Assembly: GCF_018873765.1 (NCBI RefSeq)
Contig: NC_057926.1
Location: 54,325,378 to 54,389,377 of the forward strand
Reading direction: 5' to 3'
DNA: 64,000 nucleotides
Source: Telopea speciosissima
Lineage: Eukaryota > Streptophyta > Magnoliopsida > Proteales > Proteaceae
How positions within the stretch are numbered: position 1 is the first letter of the stretch; the number at the start of each line of letters is the position of its first letter. This document shows, piece by piece, positions 11,396 through 24,100 of the stretch. A program made the translations under genes and the position numbers. The notes below the pieces were generated by a model, which saw only the letters and a program-made list of their open reading frames with translations, was not told the DNA's origin and did no database searches.

Positions 11396-14300
11396 TTAGT
11401 TGCCCCCAGTATTATTGATGCTCTCCAAGGAGATGACGGCCCCAGATTTGGTGTCATCAGATGGTTGAGAATATGACATGAGAATATATACAACCCAGAA
11501 ATGAAGGCATACAAGGTAAACTAGAGACCACAATTTTGCTGTTGGATTCCTCCGGATAAATGCAGCTCCTGCAGAAAAGATAGCATCCAACTGTTGAAGC
11601 AGTGATCCAAAGTGTTGTCCTCCAGATCGGATTCTGGCCTCAAGGAAAGGCTTTAACCTTGAATTGGAACCATCCCACATCCCTGCTTCCAGATCATCGC
11701 TTACTGAGGGGTCTCCCAAATCGGTCAATGGCATTGCTGAATTGTTTTCATCCAGCATTCTTGAAACTGTCTGCACAGTGCAACTGAAATGTTGAATCCT
11801 GTGTTTCATGGGGAAGATTTATAATGACAGTAAAAAGTAACTCGTAGCTCGGTAGCTCCTCAACCAACACCTTACCTCTATCCTAAACAACAGTGTCGCC
11901 TTCTCTGAGGAGAGGGCCTCAACCTGATTTCAGAGCCACACTTCAAATTATCAGTATCTTTCTGGTATGCTGGTATTTGAACTGAAATATGCAGGATGTC
12001 TGGATCAATGGCTAGCATGTTCAATATATGCATGTTTCTTTAAGTAAGATGATCACATTAATCCAACAGATACATGTGATGACAAAATGTGCAAGAATAT
12101 TCCCCACATACAAGAATATAAGCAAAACAAATAGTAAACTTCAAATGTGTAAGCTACAAAATTAAGTGTTATGATATACAACTAAAATTTGAATGCAGAA
12201 TCTGCCAATATTAGAGGAAGAGGGTTAAATAATCACAAAATTGGTCTGGTGTCTTGTCTGTTAAACAGAACCAACTTTGAATTGTTTTCTGACTCCCAAG
12301 AAATAGTAGACCCATCATATGTTTGGAAAGGGAATGCCTTGAGGACCGCAGGGTTGGACACCTACAGACCCTCATGGAATAAAAAGATACTTGAAAAAAA
12401 AAAAGCAATGAAATAAGAGCTACAATGTGGTGCAATTGACTTGGGGGGCCTCTATTAGATAGCTGACCCTGGGGTCCAACAAGCATTAGCTCTTTTGGAA
12501 ATCCAGCATCAAGGTTTTGAGCATAGTCAGTTTGATTTATGGCATCACATGAGTCATTCCAATTTAGCAGAAAAAAAATAGTGAGGCAGACAATCAGGTT
12601 CCAAATCTTACAAATGAGCCTCTATCATTAGACAAGAAATGGCAGACCCTACCTCAGGCTGATGGTTCTAGTGGGAGAGTGAAGGATGCATGAGGTGGAG
12701 TGAAAGATTGGATGACACATTTACAGACCACAGGTTAGAATCTTAGAACAATGTTCACCAGAAGAATTCAAGGAAAAGCATTTTGAGAGGCACTTTGATT
12801 GCTAAAACATGCAGGAGATTATTCCATTGATTGGGGGGGGGGTGCTTCAACAGGTATTTTGGACTCCATTCTTGATGGAACTTCTAAGCCAGCTTGGAAA
12901 GCAGCATAGCATTACTGTTTGCGAAGACGATAGGATCTACAAAGTTTTACATAAGTTGTGCTCCTAGGATCATGCATGGAATGGGTATGGAGTAGTATAA
13001 TCCAGTTCCTCTGATTGCAATGCAAATGTTTCAACTGTCATCCATTGGGGCATTGTAACTCTTGAGACCTGCAAAAAAGGCTTGAAAAAGTCTTGCAGAT
13101 TCTGAAATATACGGATTCAGGGGTCTGGAGTGAGCTGAATACGTGCCACTTAAATTTTGGTCACCAACCAAATTAACCATCAGACAGACAAAAACACGTG
13201 TTCAGTCTGAAGTACTCAGGCTTGAAGTGTCACAGAGACCAACCCAAACAAATCTGCTATGTTATCAGGTTATCCATGCTGATTATTCCATAAACTAAGA
13301 GATGCATGCTCTAGAATGTTGGTTTGTATTTGAAAAATGAACAGCATATTGTATTTAGATTAGCTTATAATCACAAGTAATACATGGCAACAGTAGAAAC
13401 AACACGATTATATAAGTTAGATTTGAGTAATCAGGTTGAAGTATGGCATGGCCACAGTATAAGAAAATGGTATAGATAGCAAATCTAATTCCTCAAGCTC
13501 TAGGATAGAACCTAAGGGATGATCTGATGTAGATCGAAGCATGAAGAAGAGAAGGACCAAAATCAAATTAAAAACAAAGTTACTGTTTATGTGAACAGTA
13601 CCCACATTAGTTCACGTGAATAGTGAGCCAATATTTGCCTTGTTTGGGAATGATTTTTAGAAGATCTTGTGGGGCCATTGGAGATATCAAGTTAAGTTTG
13701 ACTGTAACACAAGCAAGAGTTGATTGGAAGGCTTCTAGAAGATCTACCTTCTATTTTTATACTTCTATTTTGAGTCTTCTAGGAGATTTCCTTCTATTTT
13801 TCTACTTTCTAAATTTGAGCCTTGCCTTAGGCAGCAAGTATTTAGTTTCCTTTTCAAGTTGTTTCTATTTTTAAAGTTTCCTAAGTTGATGTAACAATTG
13901 CTTGCTTAGCAAGCAATTCCCTTTTCTATTCTCAGTACCAAGGATCCATATAATGTAATGGTCTTTAGAGACCCCTCCCTCCAATGATTTAGTTGAATAA
14001 AAAAAACTTGATTTTAGCAAATTGACTGTCCTGAGAGAGGCTGAGAAACTGAGAGAGTCTGACTGGTGAGAGACCAGGGCTGAGAGAGCCACCTATCCCC
14101 TATCCTTCTTCCGCATCAATTCCTTGTTTTTATTTCACTGTTCTGAGAAATTTTTTTGCAAAACTGAGATCAACCAAGGGCTACTACTACTGCTGAGATT
14201 CCCCATCAGTTCAACAGAAGAGTACTCATTCACAGCTACCATTGTTACTGATTAGAGAAGGTTTCAAATCACCTGCGGTTCTGCAGATCTGAGTTTTATT

Positions 14301-17300
14301 GCAACAATTTCAAGCTCTCTGAACTCCAGATCCATCCATCAGTTGTTGATGATATTTAGAGGCTGAAATTCCCTCATATATCCTTCATTGTTAATTAATC
14401 TACCGGAATTGACGTTTGATTTTTTACATGAAGGCCTGAGACTATCAATGCATTGATCCTACTGTAGTGTTGGTTCTTAGTTGAACTGACTTCTACATTA
14501 TGATCTGCAGAATAGGATCTCCAACTCAGAGAACTAACAGAGAACTAGAACCAAAGATTTCACAATAGAGGTACTATGGGAGAAAATTAATACCTATCAG
14601 TGGGCTGGTCTGATGGATGCAAGTCCTTGTTAAGTGGTCCTCTCTGATGGATTTAGATGCTGGTGAAAAATGGTGGAACTGGAAGTCTCAGATCAATTTA
14701 TAGGTGCGATGGAGAGTCCTAATGCTGTTAGGACTAGTGAACAGCAAGTTGGAAACTTAAGTTTTAGGACCAGAACCAGATATTACTAACAGAATATCAG
14801 ATGAACTATTGGAGAAGATATGAATTTTCAGTTCAAACAGATTAATAACTAGAGAGATTTTACAAAACTATGCTAACAAGAGAAAAAACTCGGAACAGGG
14901 GAACCACAGGTAAATGAAGATGGAAAGGAGTGACATCCACCCGCAAACTGCAATCACCCTTAGAATCCACCAAGCCACCTTAGAATCCACTCAAGCAATC
15001 ACTGTAAATCTCTCACAGAATAACAGTTGAAACACTGGACCTTATTATCAACACTCGTGGATCTCTAATACTCCTGAATTGACTTGAAACTCCTTGGAAT
15101 AGAAAAATTGGATATGAAATTGGCACTCCGAATCAAACTAGGACTTTAAATTCCACAGAATTATTTGAAATGTAAAATCCAACCAGCTTTCCTAATAACT
15201 CTAGGACTGGACTTACAGCTAAATCCACTGAATTTAGACTAAACTCAACTCATCATACAGTCCTACCTGATTAATTCCATAGAATAATTTGAAATGTAAA
15301 ATCCAACCAGCTTTCCTAATAAGTAATAACTCTAGGACTGGACTTCAGATAAATCCACTGAATTTAGACTAAACTCAACTCATCATACAGTCCTACCTGA
15401 TTAATCTCATATTCTTAGCTCGTAAAAATATTCTAGACCCATTGGAACAAAGGACCAATAAATGTGTAACCAATTCAAAGCTTATTCCACTTAAAATAAA
15501 ACACTTCTTTGATTTTTCTGCATCAGGAATACCTCTGATAGCTTTTCAGAGTATCTACTACGCATGAATGTGTTCAGACTAATGGCAGAAACAGAGGTTG
15601 GGACACATCCAGCCACTACTGCAGAAACACATTTAGTCCTCATATTTAAAATTTAACAAATAAAATAATGTGCTGAATAAGATAATGGTTTGGCATCTTT
15701 AAGATTGAACTTTAGGTTCAAATAATGTATAGTAAATAAAACCAAAGCTTCCATAATAACATCTGAAATGGGATAACTAAACCATATATTCAAAAGCCAT
15801 TTTGTTACGAAATAAAGAAAGGAGAACTGATGTTCAGGAGAAAAACCTGAGCTTGTTTCTGAATTAAATGATCAGTCAACTGCCCAAGCCTTCTCTTGAG
15901 TTCAATTTCCACTTCAGTGGGATTCTCTATCTCTTTTCGCGTCAGTTCAATGTTTTCTTCTAGTTTCTTTGCCTGTACAGGAAAATAAAATAGTTAGTTT
16001 CAGGAGGCAGCATATTGAACAACTTCCTTTTTCCATGTCAATAGCCCTACATATAGGAAGTCTGGGACAAGGTAGGAAATGTATACAGTAGTATGATGGA
16101 ATGATTGACAAAGAATTCAATAATGAAATGAATTTAATGAGGCATATGTGTAACCTCAGCTATCCCACCAGAAAAGATAGACTAACCCTATAGAAATGAT
16201 CAATGAAACTTATCCCATCCATTTCATTAGGAATGGAGAAATCCCTGAAAATTCTTGTTATAGGGTCAATGCCAGGAACACCATTAAATATGCTAATCAT
16301 AACAGTGACATCAACAGAAAATCTTAGTAGCAATGTCGCATTAACACTAACCTTGTCCTGAAGCTGCCCAATTTTATCACACATAAAAGAGTACTCTGCC
16401 TCAAGTATCTCCCGTTCAAATTCAATTCCTTTTGAAGCTTCCAACTACCAACCAAAAATATAGAAGAAAGGGGAAGAACAAAAAAGTTGATAAGAAAAGG
16501 AAAATTTTCTAAAAGTTAACACTAAAGATAACATATCAGGTAGAAACTTTCATTATATGTAAGAAACAGACACCGATAAACCCAAACAACTACATGAGAG
16601 ATTACTCACTTGGTTTGATGTTAAACCGCTCTGATGAACCTTGGACATTCTCCTTCTGAGCTCTAAAAACAGGAAAAGGGATTTAAAAGAAGAAGCCAAA
16701 ATCAAGAATGAATAAATTATTGGGAGAGGTTGGGCATGCCGCCTGCTCCAGGTATATGGGCGGCCTTGACCAATGGGTGGGATGGGATGAAAAGGGTAGG
16801 ATGGTCCTTTCCATGGGGGGTGGGAGAAAGACAGACACAGGGTGGGCACTCCCATGGCATGCCCACCCTTTTTCCATAAATGATATATCTTCATCTGGTG
16901 CATTATTGTTTTTATAGTTACGAAATGCATATTTGACTGGAACATTAGACATACTACTGATCACATCGTCAAAATTTCCAAACTGGAATACCTTCTTGCA
17001 CCGCTTCTTTCAACTCAATTTCTCGTCGAAGTGCTGCTACACGGTCAACCTTTTAGTCAACAAGGAAGATGCAAATATGTGAGCACAATTAACAGAGGTG
17101 ATCCAACTATATAAAGTTCTATTCTGGTGGTTGATCAACAGATAAATGTCACGTTTCTATAGTTTAGGCAGTCAAAAAAGCTGGATATGCTGGCAAAAAA
17201 TAACATTTTATTTTCTCCCAATGATGAAAATTAAACAAGGATTATAGCTTGAAACCCCTCTCCTCCCCCTCCCCCCCTCCCTCCAAAAAAAAAAAACTCT

Positions 17301-18143
17301 CACATTGGCTAGACAATAGAGGGAAGGGATAAACAACATATAGAAAATATCAAAGAAGGATGAAACTACACAGAGGCACAACTTTGGAGAGGTCAAGAAG
17401 CTGCTCAACTTGGGGATTTAAAACCTGATGGGACAAACAAAAACAAAGACCGAACTCGTTAAAGGAGGAAAAGAGTTCCTCTCCCACTAACCCGCCAACA
17501 ATTTTAAACATTGAATCTTTTTGGCCTTCGTGTTTTTCCCAGTGTGATCATATGAAACTTAGATAGGAAAATATAAGACAGACATTTGGGCCTCAACGCA
17601 ACGGTAAGGTTGCTACATTGCGACCTGGTGGTCATGGTTCCCTTGGTGGAAGGCCAGTGGAGGATGAGAAGAAATCTGAGAAGGGGATATCAGAGTTGCA
17701 GGGGAGAGGAAAAAGATCACACAATCACACACTCTCACAGAGTAAACCCAATAAACTTCTATTCAATTCACTGTGTCCATTGTTGGGTCACATGCAAGTA
17801 TTTAAAGAGAGAAATAACAAGATTCCTAGTCAGACACTTAGACTACGAAACTGAGAATAACAATTCGCTATTAAAACTCTAACTCCTACATATTCAACCT
17901 AAAACAAATAAAAGACTTAAAATAAAAACTACTAAATAAATAAACTAATTACTTCCAACCCTTGTTGGACCAAAATCCCAGGTTGGACTGGTTCTGTCTG
18001 GGTTTAGGTCTCCAAAGCCTATCATGCTGGTCCAACCAGTTAAGTGATACTGCATCACCCAGCCTTCTTGTGAGTTTGTGGTAATGTATGATGATCTTAT
18101 TTCGCTTCTCTCTTAGAATTTTTCTCATAATCAATCAAAAGAG

Positions 18144-18180
<37 letters not shown>

Positions 18181-21100
18181 CAATAGCTAGCTGGTATACT
18201 CAGTAAATTGTGGCCACAGCAGGATATATGCATCCGCCTTGCTGAAAGAGGTGTATAGAACCGACATCAGAATCTCAGCTGAAAAGCCTTTATATTCTAG
18301 ACAACATGAAAACTAGCAAATAACGTGCTAACCATACACTTATGCTTCTTATAGGCAAAACTCAACTCGCCTTATCCCAACTAAATGGGGTCCGCTACAT
18401 GGATCCTTCTTCTCCAATCAGCTCCACTCAAAAGCCATACTTGTTAATAGTCCTACTCTATGCATGTCTTTCCTCACTGCTTCTCCTAGAGTCATTTTAG
18501 GCCTTTTCTTGGCACTTTTAGTGTTTTTTTTTATCTGAATCAAATCACCCCTCCGCATTGGAGCACTCAAAGGCCTCTGTTGCACATTTTCATGCCAATG
18601 ACTTTCTCGCAACTTATCATGTATCAAAGCCACTCCTAAATTAGGTCTAATTTGTTCATTCCTTATTTTATCTTTTCAAGTTTTACCACTCATCCATTTC
18701 AACATCCTTATTTCAGATACAGTAGGTTTTTTTATATGTTGTTTCTTCACTGCCCAGCATCAGCTCCATACATCATTGTTGGTTGTATACCCATCCTATA
18801 AAAGTAAAGGAACATGTCAATCACACAACACTCCAGGCGCATCCCTCCACTTCATTCACCCTTTTCCAATTCTTTGTGCAACACTATTCTCTATTTCTCC
18901 TTCTATGTTTAAAGATTGAACCTAGGTATCTAAATTTTCAGTTTGTGACATCTCCCTATCATCAATTTTTCACCACCCAACTTTCAATCCTATTGTTACT
19001 AAAATTACACACCATATACTTAGATTTTGTTCTACTTATCTTAAAACTTTTTTATCACAATGTTGATTTCTATAATTCCAACTTTGCATTTATCCTTGTT
19101 TTTGCTTCATCTACCAAAACAATTTCATCAGCAAAAAAATACAAGGGATCTAATCTTGAATGTCTTTAGTCAGCTCATCTATGATTGTAGCAAACAAATA
19201 TGGGCTTAGAGCTGAACCTTGATATAATCCACTTGTGATTGGGAATTCACTACCCTCCCCCCCCCCCACACACACACAGTTCTTACACTACTCCCTATAC
19301 CATTATACGCTGTCCCTCATAAATCCACACATTTACCCGAAGCTCTTTTCTTCTCTAACACTTGAACTCTCTTGGGACTCTTTCATAAGATTTTTCTAAG
19401 TTAATAAAAACCATATGGAGATAAAATAAAACGCGTACCCAGTGCACGAGGCTCCAGTCACGGCGGGGTCTGGGGAGGGTCATAATGTACGCATCCTCAC
19501 CCCTACTTTCGCATATGGAGATCCTTCTTAAATTTTTTTAAATCTTTCTATTAGTCTCCAAAGAAAATAAATAGCTTTTGTGGTTGATCTCCATGCACAA
19601 ATCAAACCAATGGTCTTATAAACAGAGTACGTATGAGAACTGTTAAGATATGTGTAATGATTGGGGGTTTGTCCCAACGTGACATAGTTGGTTTATAACT
19701 TTAGTTTTCTTTCCTTTACCTTCCTAGTTAGTTTAGTGCTTTATTCCCTAAGTTAGAGTTAGACTAGGATACTAGGATTTCTATTTCCATAATTTATTTT
19801 TCTCTTCTTCCATTCTCTCCTCTTTTCTCTCTTTTCTCTCACTACTTGCAGGTACTGGTTATAGATTCTGGGTTTGTCACAAGAACCTCAATACCAAGGA
19901 AAATGCATTAACAACCACAATCTAGACCAATGAAAGCAACATATTAAATAGTATTCACGGGGTAGAAATAAGGTCTCAATAAACACAACAAGACCACCAG
20001 AAGTTGTGAAATCCCTTAATTGGTTGGAAAACCCTGTAAAGAAAAGCACCCTTACACACAGACAATACGAGAAATATGGAATGCAAAAATCCCACAGAAA
20101 TAAGAAAAAGAAATGCATGTGAGTTAATTTTGAGGATGGCATCTCCAATTATTTAAGCCAAATTATCTACTGTTACAATTTATACATTCTAAATCACGTA
20201 AGAATTGAAGAGGGACAAAGTGCAGCTCAATCTCAATTCGATGATGAAAAAGATTGTAAATAGATGTTCATTGTACCTCCACATCAAGATTTCTTTGTAT
20301 GGACGCGAGGGATCTTGCAAGGTTGGCATTCGCAGTCTGCAAAGATTTTTACATTTAGTCCAGAAAAAGAACTTACAATATCTGCTTTGCTCAAGCTTCC
20401 ATGAAAAAGTGCAAGTTCTTGACACCAGAATCAGTAAAAAGACCTATAATAGATCACAGCCTAGGTATAAAGTAAAGGATATAACTCAAAGTGGCTTCAT
20501 GACCTCAAATTTAACTAATAGTTCAAGGGCTTCCATCCTGGTATTGTTATGTTTTAGCTTCTCCAGATCAACAGCTTCCATTGCATCCATCATACTCATC
20601 TGCAGCTCAGATGCCTGGTGCGGAAAGAAAATAAAGTAACTAACACATAATTCTCAAGATTTAAGAAAAGGGTAAAAAAGAAAACTGTAAATAGAAATAG
20701 TCAAGTGAGACTAGTGAATTCAGAAACAAAAACACAGAGGAAAAGCCAGTATGTACAAGAAAACGGAAGAGAAAACAAAGTTGGACAGTCACTGAAATAT
20801 TTCAAGGTATTGAACTCCATTTTAGGAATATAGAAGAAATAGCAAAATCATATCCTATAGCTATGAGTATTCAGCATTAGTGGACAACACCTCCTTTGGT
20901 TATGTGGAACTAATCTTGACAAGAGCTCTTCAGAGAACCCGAATCAGCAATTGAAGCCCAGGAGGGCTCTTTAGAGACCATAATGGCATCGTAAGGCTAA
21001 TTTCTCAGGACCAATAGGTGAGACCGATTCTCTAACAGCAGAACAAAAGACTGTCATAATCGGATTGTCTCTTACTCCTCCCTGGAGGTCCAAGCAGATT

Positions 21101-24100
21101 CAGGTTGAGGAGGTTCAAGAGTTAGTTATTGGGTGGATGAATGTAAGAGGAAAAGACCCTTCATGGTGTGACAAGTGAAGGCTCATCGATATCAATGAAA
21201 AAGCTCATTTGTATCCTGATTTCAGGTTGTATGTGATATACTATTCATTCCTAACACAGTTTTTTTATAAGAATTTTTTTAGAAAATAATCACTTGGTTA
21301 TCCATCAAAACCAAAGGAAAATTTAATTAGGAGAATAGAGAAGGATAAGAACCGTGGCATTTAATGTACAAACAGATGATAATAATCACCAGATAGTCAT
21401 TAAAATGCAGCAAATAAACAGTTTTAGGTCCATGAATATACTGCTCTTGGTTGGGAGGGAATCTTATAGGACACTCATATGATCATACTGGAGTTTCATA
21501 TGGACCTATACACTAAAGTACATAACCTCACAAGAATGAAAAAATTACTTGTCAATATCACGCAAAGTTGCATATATTATATTATTCTCCAACTACCAAA
21601 AAATGTCAATCAAATTCCTATTGATCAAAGTAATTGGACATTGTTGTATCGTCATTGGATGGATAGGTTTTCAGTTCCTTTGTAGGGTATAGGCCTATAA
21701 ATCACTTATTATTTCTTTCCTGCATGCCTTTTCCTCAATTTCTGCACATCCTCTCTGTGTTCCTTGTGTAAGGTGTCAGTGTCAGTGTCATACTGCTGTT
21801 AATATGGGCACATTAAGCTGGCACATTAAGCATGTTGCCAGGTACTGGAAATGTATAAATGACTGCAGTAAATAATAGAAAGAGGAAAGATATCAACCCC
21901 ATGAGGTCAAGGGGTATTATCTGCCAGCAGTTGACAAAGTCATTCAACTTTACTTGATACTTAAGGGTCATCCCTTAAAAGGTGATAAGAGGATTAAGAC
22001 TGATCAACAAATAATGTGCCACCATCTAATTTAGTATTTGTTAAACAAGTGTAAAGATTCTTCTACATACAAGACTAAGCTTGTCCTAAAAATAAAAATA
22101 AACTCAATACAAATCCAACTCAAGTATTTCATAACGACGACTGAAACAACCAGGAAAATCAAATCTCCAAAAATCAGAGAATTTTCAGTATGAAGAAAAA
22201 AATATGTGGAAGATTATAAAAATGAATATGTTTGATTTTAATCACAGAACTAGACATAGTTGGTTGCATGAATTGCAGCTGCAGGACTTGGAATAAATTA
22301 GCCCAAAGTTAGCGAACAGCTGGAGCAGCAAACCCATTTGAAGAGCAATGGGTCTACAAGTATCATCTTTAGGTAAGCTTTTATTTAGCCATGTATGGCA
22401 TGTCAAACTACATGAGATCAGTTTAGTTAGTTTCCTAGTTTGGTTTTCTCTGGAGTCACGGTTAATTTTCCATTTTTCTGGAAAGATGGACAGACCTCAG
22501 GTTTTATAATGTTGAAGGGTATTTGTGACATTATACAGGTAAATAAATCAGAGAGTAAAGTTCTGTCATTATATCCTTGAAAACCTTTTATTGTTTCAGT
22601 TAATGGAGAAAAGCTCCTTTAACTCTTCTTATTACTGCCGTTCAAGTTTTTACTGTTGTTAAATCATATTATTGGTAGTTTTGGTACTGCCTGCACTTTA
22701 TGTTTGATACCGTTTTAGTTTCTAGTCCTACTCAGCATTCCTTTTTTGCTCAGCTGATTTCTCTCAGATAAACATTTTTCAGGCAGTGGAACATGATGTG
22801 AAGAATACCTCAGAGTTTGGTTTCTTACTTACAGGAGGTGGACATGTGAGAACTTCCACAGAATACTGTAGGGAAGGGATAGGAAAAACTGGAAATGCTC
22901 ATAATATTGCAGACGTGCATGGAGATGATGGTTTTTTGAAAAAACTATAAAAATTGCTGAGACTTCTGGATTGCAGTATGAGTGATATCAGTCCTGTAAA
23001 CTCCAAAACGAATGCTAAGAAGGGTCATGTAAGGATGCTTCATAGAAGATTGCTTCTTGGTGTTTTTCGCCCTTCTTTCCCTCTACCCGTTGGGGACAGT
23101 ATCTGGATATTGGTTTTGCCTCATTCTTCCATGGAAGTTCTTATGTTTCATCAGAGAGAGTGCAAGAATTTTGGGCTCAGCTGTGGCTATTACTGGTTGG
23201 TTTCACTTGCTGTTATTTGTGCTTTTTGGGGTTTATGCTTAAAGTCTCTCACAAAAAGGCTCCCCCCCCCCCCCTCCCCTCTCCCTCTCCACCTAGGGGG
23301 ATAGTATTTATGGGTAAGAATTTATTATCTTTATAGATTTAGGAAAGAATAATATTCAGGGAAAGTGTCTATAGATACATGTTTCAGGCAGATATTTACC
23401 ACAATATTATGAAAGCATGTCTGGAAAATCCAAAATAAATAGCTGAAAAGGAACTTGTCATGTAAGTTCGAGCTTAAGAGACTGATATATTTCAGTAAAC
23501 CGAGACAACACAAGGTTTATTCTTAACCAGTCATGATGCCAAGAAGGACAGGGAACAAAACATATACAACAACAGTTACAATAAGCACATGGTATGACCT
23601 CTTGTGCTTGTTGCCTTGCCCTTTCTTCAAGTATTTTCTCTAAGCTCTGCTTCTCTCCCTCCAATCTGGCAAGAATGTTCTCACGCTCTTTTATGGCCTC
23701 AATAGCTTTAGCAGCAGCTCTGTCAGCCATAATTTGTTCCCTCTGCCTTGCCTTTTCTGCTCTTCTCTTGCGCTCATTTTCTGAATCAGAAGTTGAAGCT
23801 GAGTCCATGTCTGAATCAGACTCTTCATCACTTGATAATGAGGGAAGTCTCTGAAATTCATGAGTAACAGAACTTCCTAGAGCTGCATTTGACTCATCAA
23901 TCCTCCTTAAAGCACTCCTGGGTGCATCCTGACCACCATCAGGTTGCCTCTTTGTATCAACTATGCCATCAAGTGTACCTGAGCCTGATACAATTTCTGC
24001 TGTATGTTTCCCTACTGCTTGTTGAAAAGCATTATTCCCTACACTAACTTTTTCATTGTGATTTTCAGAATGAGATTGCTTTCCATCCCCGGCAGTTTCC

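Noticed and set aside
16708-16964. Open frames on both strands around 16.7-16.9 kb
   Set aside because: They coincide with a palindromic MITE; palindromes without stops give such frames on both strands.
17385-17430. A possible extra GC2 exon reading VEQLLDLSK
   Set aside because: The exons at 20277-20336 and 16992-17049 already join in phase and give the family-typical sequence without it.
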